Origin: Mercenaria mercenaria
Lineage: Eukaryota > Mollusca > Bivalvia > Venerida > Veneridae
Reading direction: 5' to 3'
DNA length: 64,000 nucleotides
Assembly (NCBI RefSeq): GCF_021730395.1
Contig: NC_069362.1
Span: 66,667,501-66,731,500, forward strand
Positions 13,201-25,200 of this stretch are shown piece by piece. The notes under the pieces were generated by a model, which ran no database searches, had not been told where the DNA came from, and saw nothing but the letters and a program-made list of their open reading frames with translations. The position numbers and the translations under genes were made by a program. The stretch's first letter is position 1. The number at the start of each line of letters is the position of its first letter.

Positions 13201-16200
13201 TAAATGATTGTTTTCTGTAAGACCAGTATATTAATGTTTTTTTAGCTCACCTGTCACAAAGTGACAAGGTGAGCTTTTGTGATCGCGCGGTGTCCGTCGT
13301 CCGTCGTCCGTCCGTGCGTCAGTGCGTCCGTGCGTCCGTGCGTCCGTAAACTTTTGCTTGTGACCACTCTAGAGGTCACATTTTTCATGGGATCTTTATG
13401 AAAGTTGGTCAGAATGTTCATCTTGATGATATCTAGGTCAAGTTCGAAACTGGGTCACGTGCCATCAAAAACTAGGTCAGTAGGTCTAAAAATAGAAAAA
13501 CCTTGTGACCTCTCTAGAGGCCATGTATTTCACAAGATCTTCATGAAAATTGGTCAGAATATTCACCTTGATGATATCTAGGTCAAGTTCGAAACTGGGT
13601 CACGTGGGGTCAAAAACTAGGTCAGTAGGTCTAAAAATAGAAAAACCTTGTGACCTCTCTAGAGGCCATATTTTTCATGAGATCTTAATGAATATTTGTC
13701 AGAATGTTTATCTTGATGATATCTAGGTCAAGTTCGAAACTGGGTCACGTAGGGTCAAAAACTAGGTCATAAGTCTAAAAATAGAAAAACCTTGTGACCT
13801 CTCTAGAGGCCATATTTCTCAATGCATCTTCATGAAAATTGGTCAGAATGTTCACCTTGATGATATCTAGGTCAAGTTCGAAACTGGGTCACGTGGGGTG
13901 AAAAACTAGGTCAGTAGATCTAAAAATAGAAAAACCTTGTGACCTCTCTAGAGGCCATATTTTTCATGAGATCTTCATGAATATTGGTCAGAATGTTCAC
14001 CTTGATGATATCTAGGTCAAGTTCGAAACTGGGTCATGTGGGGTCAAAAACTAGGTCAGTAGATCTAAAAATAGAAAAACTTTGTGACCTCTCTAGTGGC
14101 CATATTTCTCAATGGATCTTCATGAAAATTGGTCAGAATGTTCACCTTGATGATATCTAGGTCGAGTTCGAAACTGGGTCATGTGCGGTCAAAAACTAGG
14201 TCAGTAGGTCTAAAAATAGGAAAACCTTGTGACCTCTCTAGAGGCGATATTTTTCAATGGATCTTCATGAAAATTGGTCAGAATGTTTACCTTGAAGATA
14301 TCTAGGTCAAGTTCGAAACTGGGTCATGTGGGGTTAAAAACTAGGTCAGTAGATCTAAAAATAGAAAAACCTTGTGACCTCTCTAGAGGCCATATTTTTC
14401 ATGAGATCTTCATGAATATTGGTCAGAATGTTCATCTTGATGATATCTAAGTCAGATTCAAAACTGGGTCACGTGGGGTCAAAAACTAGGTCAGTAGGTC
14501 TAAAAATAGAAAAAACCTTGTGACCTCTCTAGAGGCCATATTTCTCAATGGATCTTCATGAAAATTGGTGAGAATGTTCAGCTTGATGATATCTAGGTCA
14601 GGTTCATAACTGGGTCATGTGCAGTCAAAATCTAGGTCAGTAGGTCGAAAAATAGAAAAACCTTGTGACCTCTCTAGAGGCCATATTTTTCACGAGATCT
14701 TCATGAAAATTGGTGAGAATGTTCACCTTGATGATATCTAGGTCAGGTTCATAACTGGGTCACGTGCCTTCAAAAACTAGGTCATTAGGTCAAATAATAG
14801 AAAAACCTTGTGACCTCTCTAGAGGCCATGTTTTTCAATGGATCTTCATGAAAATTGGTCAGAATTTTTTATCTTGATGATATCTAGGTCACATGTGCTC
14901 AAAAACTAGGTCACTATGTCATATAATAGAAATAACGATGTCATACTCAGTTGAACACTGGGTCATGTGGAGATAGGTGAGCGATTCAGGACCATCATGG
15001 TCCTCTTGTTTACATTTGGTGGCGAATTTTTATCCTTGTATAGTTTTTATAATGGCAGTGTTTCAGTCTACAGCACTTGACATAAGTAGGATTGGAACTT
15101 GTTCTGAAGCTGCCACCATTTTCTGTCATAATTTCCCAAAAGGTATAGCTTATAAATGAAATGTCTGCATTTAAGTTTAAAGTATCATAAAGTCAAATAA
15201 GAGTTGCAACAACAACACCTCAACAAGTGAAAAAAACTAAACTTTGGTTAATAAATACTATGTATAGACAGTTCTGATGTTAACACGTTTACCTCCTTTT
15301 TAGGGTGTTGAACTTGGTCCACTTGAGATCAACATCAACTCACTACAGAAATCAATAGATGCTCGAGTACAGGAGATTGTTGACCTGCAACAGTTGTGGT
15401 TGAGACAGCAGACTGAGCTGGTGCGACTTTCTAAGGACAAGGATGAACAATCTGTTGATGTAACCAAGCTGAAGAAACAGCTTACAATTCTTACCCAGAA
15501 AAAAGCTAGAACTGAAGGTATTCTTTGCTTAGTTTGTTATAATTTATTACAGAACATTCTCTTTTAGGGAATGAAGTACATTAAACCTTTGTACAGAACT
15601 TGCTTTGATTGTATTTCATTTGGTTATACAAAAATTTCAGTAAGCATTCAATAAGCAAATATCAAACATTTGACTATTTTCTTCTACTAGTTGACTGGTA
15701 GTAACTTACCACTTGCCTCTGTTTCATATTAGGACATTTTCTGTGTTATTTAGAGCCCTGTAGTTAGTTCTGCTAAGTGTAGAGCACTGTAGTTAGTTCT
15801 GCTATTATTGTAGAACAATGTAGTTAGTTCTGTTAGCTTGTAGAGCACAGTAATTAATGCTTCTAGCTTGTAGAGCACTGTAGTTAATCTGCTAGATTGT
15901 AGAGCACTATAGTGAGTTGTGTTAGCCTGCAGAGCACTGTAGTCACTTCTGTTTGCTTGTAGAGCACTGTAGTTAGTTCTGATAGCTTGTAGAACACTGC
16001 CGTCAGTTCTATTTGCTTGTAGAGCACCGTAGTTAGTTATGTTAGTGTATACAGAATTATACTTAGTTCTGTAAGTGTATACAGCACTGAAGTGTGTTCT
16101 ACTAGTGTGTAGAGCACTGTAATAGGTTCTGCTAGCTTGTAGTACATTGCAATTCTGTTACCTCAAGGAGCACTGTAGTTTGTTCTGCTAGCTTGTAGAG

Positions 16201-19200
16201 CACTGTAATTCTGTTAGCTTGTAGAACACTGTAGTTGGTTCTGTTAATTTGCAGATAACTGTAGTTAGTTCTGTTAGCATGTAGAGCATTGCAGTTAGTT
16301 CTATAAGCTTATAGAGCACTGTAGTTCTATAAGCTTGTAAAGCACTGTAGTTCTGTAAGCTTGTAGAGCACTGTAGTTCTATAAGCTTGTAGAGCACTGC
16401 AATTAAGTTTGTTAGCTTTGCTAGCTTGTAGAGCACTGTAGTAAGTTCTGTTTGCTTGTAGAGCACTGTATTTAGTTCTGTTACCTTGTAGAGCATTATA
16501 GTTATGTCAGTGTATACAGCATTGTACTTTGTTCTGTTAGTGTGTACAGCACTGGAGTGTGTTCTCTAGTGTGTAGGGCACTGTAATATGTTCTGCTAGC
16601 TTGAGGAGCAATGCAGTTAGTTCTTTTAGCTTATAGAGCACTATAGTTTGTTCTGCAAGCTACAGAGAGCCTGGTAATTTCTGAAAGTTTGCTCATGTGT
16701 ATGTTATATTGTACATCAGGTGAGATTGATGGTCAGAGGTTGGAGACGTATGAGATAGAACGCAGCATCAGCAACATGCAGAATGATATGATCAAACTAA
16801 ACAAACTCTTACATAAAGAGAAGGGAACACAAGTCATGTTGCAACAAGACAATATCCTCAAAGAAAACGACTTCATCACTAGGCTCAAGGTATGTTCCAA
16901 AGTTTTAGCAGTATCCTTGCTGTGTGTCAATAAGTTGTCAGAAAAATAGGCTCTAAAAACAAAAAATAGCAAAAGCAACAGGTCTGTTGAATGTACGTAA
17001 TTACAAAAGCTGTTTCAGTTGTAGAGCATAGTACTTGTACTTTGAACTGATGGTCAGTAGTTTGAATCGTGCACAAAGTTTATTTTTGTTTGAGGAATCA
17101 TCATCCTACAAAGAAGTTTGAATATTTATTGTATTTAACTGTTACAAGTAAGTGTAAAGAATAGATATATATGTGTATGCAAAATGCTGTGTCTTTCAGG
17201 ACCACGAACATGAGTCTATAGAATTACAGACTAACCTCGAGGCTCTGAAGGAGGAGAAAGAAAGGCTGCTCAACAGTCTTGTTGAGGCTGAGTAAGTATA
17301 ACAAAGTCATGTAGAGGCTAAGTTTATACCTTACAGTTAAAGAGAAGCGATAGTTTCAACCCAGTTGTTTTATAGAATCTTTAAGGGGAAAAAACAAAGA
17401 AATATTTTAACAATTTTATAAATTAGATAAATGAAATGTTACACAGAAAATTCTTTGAGGAGCGTTAATTTTACAATATTTGAAATATCGTAAATAGTTA
17501 TTCAACACAATGCATAGTACTTTTACTAGAACTTTTGTTATGATGTAAATACTTGACATATGATGGAATGTCTAAGTTTGGTATTACTTTTCGCTTAGAC
17601 GTCAGATTATGTTGTGGGAGAAGAAAACTCAGCTTGCTCGTGAAACTCGTGCTGCTGTGGACTCCGAAGTTGGTCAAGGCGAGGTGCGTGCCATGAAGGC
17701 CGAAATCCATCGTATGCAGGTCCGATATTCACAGCTGATGAAGCAACAAGAAAAGATGATACAAGAGATGGAGAAGGCTGTGTCAAGGTAAAAACATCTA
17801 CTGTAACAATTTAAATTTGGAAGTAAGGGCATTTGAGTGATTAGAAATTATTCATGGATTTTAGGGTTGAAAAACGGTCCTGCAATAAACCACTAAGGAT
17901 CGCTAAGGACCACTAAGGAGGCACAAAGGACCACTAAGGACCTCTAAGTGAGCACAAAGGACCACTAAGGGGTGACTTAGGGTACAATAAGGACCCTTAA
18001 GAAAAATCTAAGAAATAAATGTTAAAATAAAAAAGATATGAGTAAATTATTTCAGGCAGTTTTCCTAGCAAAGACCGCTAAGGAGGCACTATGGTCCACT
18101 AAGGACTATTAAAGATGCACTATGGACAAATTAGGGGCAATTACGATAATAATTATTGAAAGCAGTGCCAACAGATTGTATTACGTTAATTTTCAAGTTT
18201 AAATTTTAATTTTAAGATAGCATGGTTAAATTTTTAAAAAAGATATGAGTAAATTATTTCAGGCAGTTTTCTTTATACCATCAAGTGAAAAGAAATATCT
18301 AAATATATTGATTCTAAAATATATGTCTTCAAATATAGAAGCATATATGATAAATTTGTACAGAAATAAATATCAATAATTAATTTGTCATAAATAATTC
18401 CCTTTCTAAGAAATGAATATATTTTGCAGATTTCTTGATTGCATCCATTCAAGCTGTGTTTGATAAAATCTTTCAGTTATATTAAATTGTTGCTCTGTTG
18501 TATTGTAAAAATTGTTACAAACAACTATTCAGTGGAAAATGATATTTAATTAGTCCTTTGTAGGTACTTTTCTGTAAATATATATCTGATTTCTTGAAAT
18601 GACATAAAATACAGTATATGACTTTGTTAAGGTACAAAATTAAAATAAGAATCAAAATTTTCAATGACTTTAATGATTAGTATGTTTGTAGAACTTTTAA
18701 TAAGCAATGCAATTGTGTGTTTAATATTCTATAAATATATATCTGATTTCTTGAAATGACATATAATATAGTATATGAATTTGTTAAACTAAGGTACAAA
18801 ATTAAAATAAGGTTTTAAAATAAAAATTTTCAATGACTTTTAGTGATTAGTATGTTTGTACATAGAACTTTTGATAAGTAATGCAATTGTGTGTTTTATT
18901 GTTCTGTAAAAATATATATAATATATGATTTATTGATATGACATAATATTATGATATAGTATGGATTTCTTAAAAAATCAATAAATAAGGTTAATTAAAA
19001 TTTCCGTTGACTTAATTGATTAGTATGTATGTATATAGAACTTTTGATAAGACATATAGTATATGAATTTGTTAAGGTACATTATATCAATATATTATAA
19101 TTATTATATCGATAAATAAGGTTAAATAAGATTTCATGATTTTAGATTGAAGACAATAAAGTTACTAAATTTTGATTGTGTTGTTATGCGATACAGACAA

Positions 19201-22200
19201 AATGCATATTTATTCATGAGACATTTATAACTTAAGCAGTCTGTTAGCTGGCCATGCTATCTTATAATTAAAATTTAAACTTGAAAATTAAAGTAATACA
19301 ATCTATTGGCACTGCTTTCAATAATTATTATCGTAATTGCCCCTAATTTGTCCATAGTGCATCTTTAATAGTCTTTAGTGGCCCATAGTGCCTCCTTAGC
19401 GGTCTTTGCTAGGAAAACTGCCTGAAATAATTTACTCATATCTTTTTTATTTTAACATTTATTTCTTAGATTTTTCTTAAGGGCCCTTATTGTACCCTAA
19501 GTCACCCCTTAGTGGTCCTTAGTGCACACTTAGAGGTCCTTAGTGGTCCTTTGTGCCTCCTTAGTGGTCCTTAGCGGTCCTTAGTGGTATATTGCAGGAC
19601 CCGTTGAAAAAAGGTTCCTTAAGGGGAGTGGTAACATGTAGATTCTGGATTCTAGCCCCGCCTCCCAGGATCATCAGCATACCTGATATGATACCAGTAC
19701 TTGTTTTTCCAGAAAGTGTACTAGAGAGTGGTTCAAGTAAGCTTTAAGCTTTCATCACGATCATGCTAAGATAAATTAGTGTAAATTGAATAGCTTCCAG
19801 GAATTCAAACCACACTTCAGTCCCTCGCTTTTATAAGGATTCAGAAATGAAATTCCAGTTTCAACACAACTCAGAATGTTGATCATTCTTTAGTCCCTGT
19901 TATTATACCGAAGCCTTGATATTCTGTATTTCAGACGTGACACGATAGTTACTCGAGGGGACGCCTCACAGAAAATCAACAAGAAGGTGCTAACAAAAGG
20001 AACATTTGAACGCCAAATGAATGAAACTAGAAAAAAGATTAAACAAACAATTCAGGTATGATCATTGAACATAAGTCCATAACTCTTTTCTGATTTCAGA
20101 AGTGATAATCTTATCTATTCACTTTGGTATTTTTCCTTTTTAAGAGAAATTTTAGAAATGACATGGCTCAAGATATCTTTATTTTGTTTTATGAAGACTC
20201 TTGAATTAGGCTTTAGACTTAAATTTATATCCCAAGTCAATTCTTTGTTTTTAGAAAAGGCCATAAAGTCTTTTATGCTCCCAGAAAGAGGACACATAAT
20301 TATATGTTGCTGTTTCATGTCTTTCCATCCATCAGTCCGTCACATATTCTTGTCCAGTTTATTTCTCAGCAACTGCTCACTGGCATTGAGTGACACTTCA
20401 TATCAGGAGATGTGCATATTTTCATGTTCTGGTCAGATCATTTTTCACTGAGTTATTGCCCTTTGATTATTCAACATTAGTATACTATAGCACCAATTTT
20501 TGTCTGGAGTATCCCTCAGCAACCTTTGGCAACAATTCAGTGACAATTCATAGGAAGCTTCACTGTCAAGAATAGATGGATGTATTACCTTTCATGTTCT
20601 AGTCAGATGATTTTTCATTGAGTCATTGCCCTTTGATTATTCAACATTAGTAACTATAGTGGCATCCTTGTCTGGAGTATTTCTCAATGAATTATGCTTT
20701 TGTGCTTTCAAAAGGCAATAGCGGTACTTCATGGAGCATCTATTGGTTTTACTGATATTTTCTAGTATAAGACAAGCAATGTTATATGTAACTTTTGATA
20801 AAACATATTTTCTAAATCAAAACTTTGGAACATTGTAAATATGAATGCTGAAGCAGAGTTGGCAATTGTAGATTGTGTAATATTCCTGATAGTTTAACTT
20901 TTACTAAAATCTGCATTCAGTGTGACTTATGATTTACTAAATTCCGTGTTCAGTTTAACATAGAATTTGTTGTTATCTGGTACCACCTTGGAAGCCTAAT
21001 GGTAGAGCACTGGCTTCGAGTGCAGGAGGTTGTTGGTTCAATTTCTGGCCATGTCATACCAAAAATATGAAAAATGCTATTAGTAGCTTCCTCACTAAAA
21101 ATGAGATATAATGATATAAACTGTTGAGAATCACAAACTTACATAAATTTGTAATAGCTGTATGAACATTGCTGTGTTGTACAGGAGGCAAATTCATGTG
21201 ATGGTGAAATCCAGCAGTTACGTGATCACCAGACACAACTGAGCTCGCAGCTGGAACAGGGTCAGCTGAACGTCCAATCATTGCAGAGCAACTCGGACAC
21301 CATTGATGGAGATATTGATAGACTTATTGAAGTTAAACAGAAGGTATAATATACGTTTATTCTCCCAAAATTCCATTACCCTATATGAACTGCAATGTTA
21401 TTTGTTCTATTAGCTTTATTCAAATGTACAAACTATACTATTGTTAATTAATTAAAAAGGTAGAGAATGAACATCTGCTAATTGCTAAATTATTGAGTGA
21501 TTTATAGATTAACATCTTTTCTAAATTAACTGTCAGAAATGCAGTCAGTTAAAAATAAGTGAAATTTAAACTGTACTTTTAATTAGCATATTAAGACAGC
21601 CTTTAAAGTAAACTATTACATTTTGCACAAGACGTGTTTCTGTAAGAAAGGATTTGAAAATGTAAAGAAAAGTTTAAAAAAGCAATTTTACGTTTTCTCC
21701 TCAGTTAAGCATACAAATATTTCTATAAACAATATATAGAGATGACATATTTATGGTACTGTAGTTTCACACAGTTACATGATGACAGTGGACATCTGAA
21801 AGATTATAGATAACTGTACATTTTGAAAAAAAAAAGCAATAAAAACTCAATTTGTTGAATGCAATTAAATTTGACAAATACAGATCTTTTCACAAATTTA
21901 TGGCCCTTTCTCTAATAGATATCACAAGGAAACAATATGGTACCTGTCAAGTAAACAATACTGGGGGAGGAGGAAATTAGTTCAGGTGCTCTAGGGCATG
22001 CCTGGTCAAATCTCTAATTAATCAAATTTTCAGATCTTGACTGATAGGTGAAACAAAGACAAAAGCTACTAGCAACTAAGTACGGTTTGATGATTACATA
22101 GGGGATATGATTCCTTTCCTGAACTTGTCTTTCTTTGAGGCACTTTGATGTTGGGGTAGACTAAAAGGCACAGTGGTTTGCCTCTCTCCTCAGTCAATGT

Positions 22201-25200
22201 ACAATAAATATGTTAAAAATTTTACATTCACTAAAAGTAGCATTTAATTCTTAATTAAGCCCTGATCGAGCTTTGTAGGCTGTCTAGACTAGCATGAAAT
22301 GTGTCTGAACAATCACATTGGATTCAATCCTTCATTGTCATATTGTTCCATAAAATATATAATATTCAAAATTACTGAAACAAAAAGTTTGAATGAAAAA
22401 ATTCAGTTTTCATTAATCATAGATATGCTCATTAAGGCTTGAATTAAAATCAGCAACAGAAAACTGTATGAAAGCATTACCATCATATAACTGTATTTAT
22501 TAGTATGTCATACATTTGAATACCTTATCATCAAAGCTTTAATAAAGTAAACATACAAGTCAACATAGTGACTGTTAGTTTAACTGTTGTTTGAATTTGC
22601 CGCTACATTTAAAAGGGTCACCTGCCCCTTCAGTTCTGACCAGACACATTTCCTGAGGGTTTAGGTCAATAATAGATGAATTAACTGTCATGTTTGATGA
22701 CATGTAACATTTTATGCCAGTTTCTGTGTTCCTAAGGCTATATAGTAATAACTCTAAAGTAGATAATTGAGCTATAAGTGTGCTGAGACGGCCCCCACTC
22801 CACTGTTCAAAATTTGGTGGGAAAAGCAGTGACTGTCGTTTAACTAACAGTCCATCTTTCTTGACCTGAATTGAAACATTATCTTAAGCGGAAGCAAAGT
22901 TTTAAAAAGATGGACTTTTCAAAAAAAAAAGATTTTGTTACTTTGCAGGGCTTCTGTTTCCTTCTGCTAGGTGTTGTTTATAGATTTCACGCTTTCAGAA
23001 AAGTTCTTTCGAAAATGCACTTTTCCCAAAAATTGACTTTACATGAGGAGTTTTCTTCCTCTGTGCCCGTATACCAAGCTATTTTTCCCCAAATAACAAT
23101 ACAGACTCTTCCCTTCTAAATGAAAAAAACACCTTCTTTGATTAGAATAGACATAGTAAGAACGGAACATAATTACATTCAGTCAGTCTCTAGGTAAATT
23201 CCTATAACTTGACATAGCAAAATATAATTAATAAATAAGCATGGAAAACATTCAGAATTTCAGTAAATGCTTGATGTTAAGAATTCATACAGGGTAATAC
23301 TGACATGCACAGTCCCTAGAATTTGTCTGATTTTTATTGTATTTTTTATGTGATATATTTCATCTAAATTAGTTAAGAGACCAGTGTGAAAATATTCCAA
23401 CCTTTCAATGTAGGTGTCATACAAGTATAACATTATCTCTTTAAAGTCATGTTCCCTGCTAATATTGAAATAGATAATTAGCAGAAATATGAAGTATCAT
23501 AAACAAATGTGAGATTTCCAGCTAGCTTTACAAGTCACCTGCTTAAAGTATGTATAGTTGCTATATATTAACACAAAATGTGAGACTTTAGAGATTGTCT
23601 CCACCTGTCCCCTTTATTCCAGATTTTTAAGTTTCCCTCCAAATTTCTTGTTATATCCAAGCGACCCCTTATATTTGTGATACTGCCTAACTGTGGTACA
23701 TAGATAGTGATGTGATAGATATCTCAGTATAGTTAGACTGTGCAAATATTTACATATTTACTTTCTGTTCTTTTGTTGTCTTTGTTGATAAAGCAGAGGC
23801 TTATGTTTAATTAAGCTAGACATTACTTATATATATGAATGAACCAATTGAATTTAACCCCGAATTACATCATACTTAGCTCAAAGAAGAAAAACTGTGC
23901 TTAGATTGTGTTCAAGGACTTTAGTACACTTGAATTGGGAAAAATAATTGAATAAGTTTTGATAATGAATGCAAATGTAATATAACAAGTAAATTATAGA
24001 CAGGTTTACTTTCATAAAAGATTAACAGATAATTCTTTAATGTTCAAAACATTTTCTATTTGAAATAAATTACTGCATGAAAAATTAAATTATTAATTCT
24101 TCATACAGGATTAAGGGTTGTATGTAGCCCCTACCCCCGACAGGGTATTTTTGACCCCTAATGACCCCTACTGTGCCTGTCTGCAGGCTGTAGTGTTATT
24201 AATGATTGATAAATTAAGCCGCATTCATTCATTGTTATCAGATTCCTTTGTTACCTGCAGATATCTATGAATACAGACTTAATGATATATTAAACAACTG
24301 TTAGGCTTTTGTCCATTTATCTGCTGTATGTGGCACATTGATCAACATTTCCCTTTGAAGGTAACAGTGTAGTTAAGCATTATTCTGTTAGATCACTGTG
24401 ATGTTCAGATGTATAAATACCAACTGATTACTGTGTTACATCACCAAGTAGGGTCCTGCTGGTTCCCCTATACAATTAGTACAAATATTAAATATAAGCA
24501 AAATATTTTGATTTATATCTAAATCCTTATATGAATGCATGAAAATAATAAAAATTATATCTATTGTAATATATTTATTTAAAAGTAGCAGGGCTGATTC
24601 TACAAAGATAATTCAGAATATTTTGGTATTAATATTTTTGTTTTTATTTAACAAAGTGGGGCATATTTTGTGCCTTGGTGAAATAAAGTGGTCCTGGGTG
24701 ATTTTATATGTGAGTAATTTGTCCTTCATTTTAAGTCTGTTTGAAGTCAAACCGTGATATCTTTTACAATTTTTTTCTCTGCTTATTTCGTTTCCTGAAA
24801 TTATGAACTTAGCCACAAATGGCGTTTATAGTGAGATATTGCAAAAGAGTGCATTGTTGTATAATGGCAAATCTGTCATTCATTGAAATATGAAAATATA
24901 TCTCAAATATGTTATTTATTTCGTCTTTATTTATTACCTGAACAAATATATCAACCTTTATTAAAATTCATATTCAACTGAGCCACAGACATATATTTCC
25001 ATGTTTGAATTTGCCATAAATTTTTGTGAAAACATCATGAAAACTGATTATTGACAAGTTTACAACTTTAACAACATTGATGATTGCTTTTATTGAAATT
25101 ATTATTGACTGCTAACATCATGTAACAACTTGCTCAAATAAATCAATAAAAATGTTTATAAAATTTGCATACAGTATATTAAATATGCATAAAGGTGTTA

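Noticed and set aside
16188-16496. 102-codon minus-strand frame with a Leu/Thr/Tyr repeat
   Set aside because: Produced by a 30-bp minisatellite whose unit is a multiple of three; there is no start context or splice signal.
17005-17085. tRNA-like words (GTTGTAGAGC, AGTTTGAATCG)
   Set aside because: They may be the remnant of a SINE head, but too few positions match and no tail is seen.
22871-23119. 82-codon frame in CCDC40 intron 17
   Set aside because: No similarity, no splice signals, AT-rich composition like the surrounding intron.
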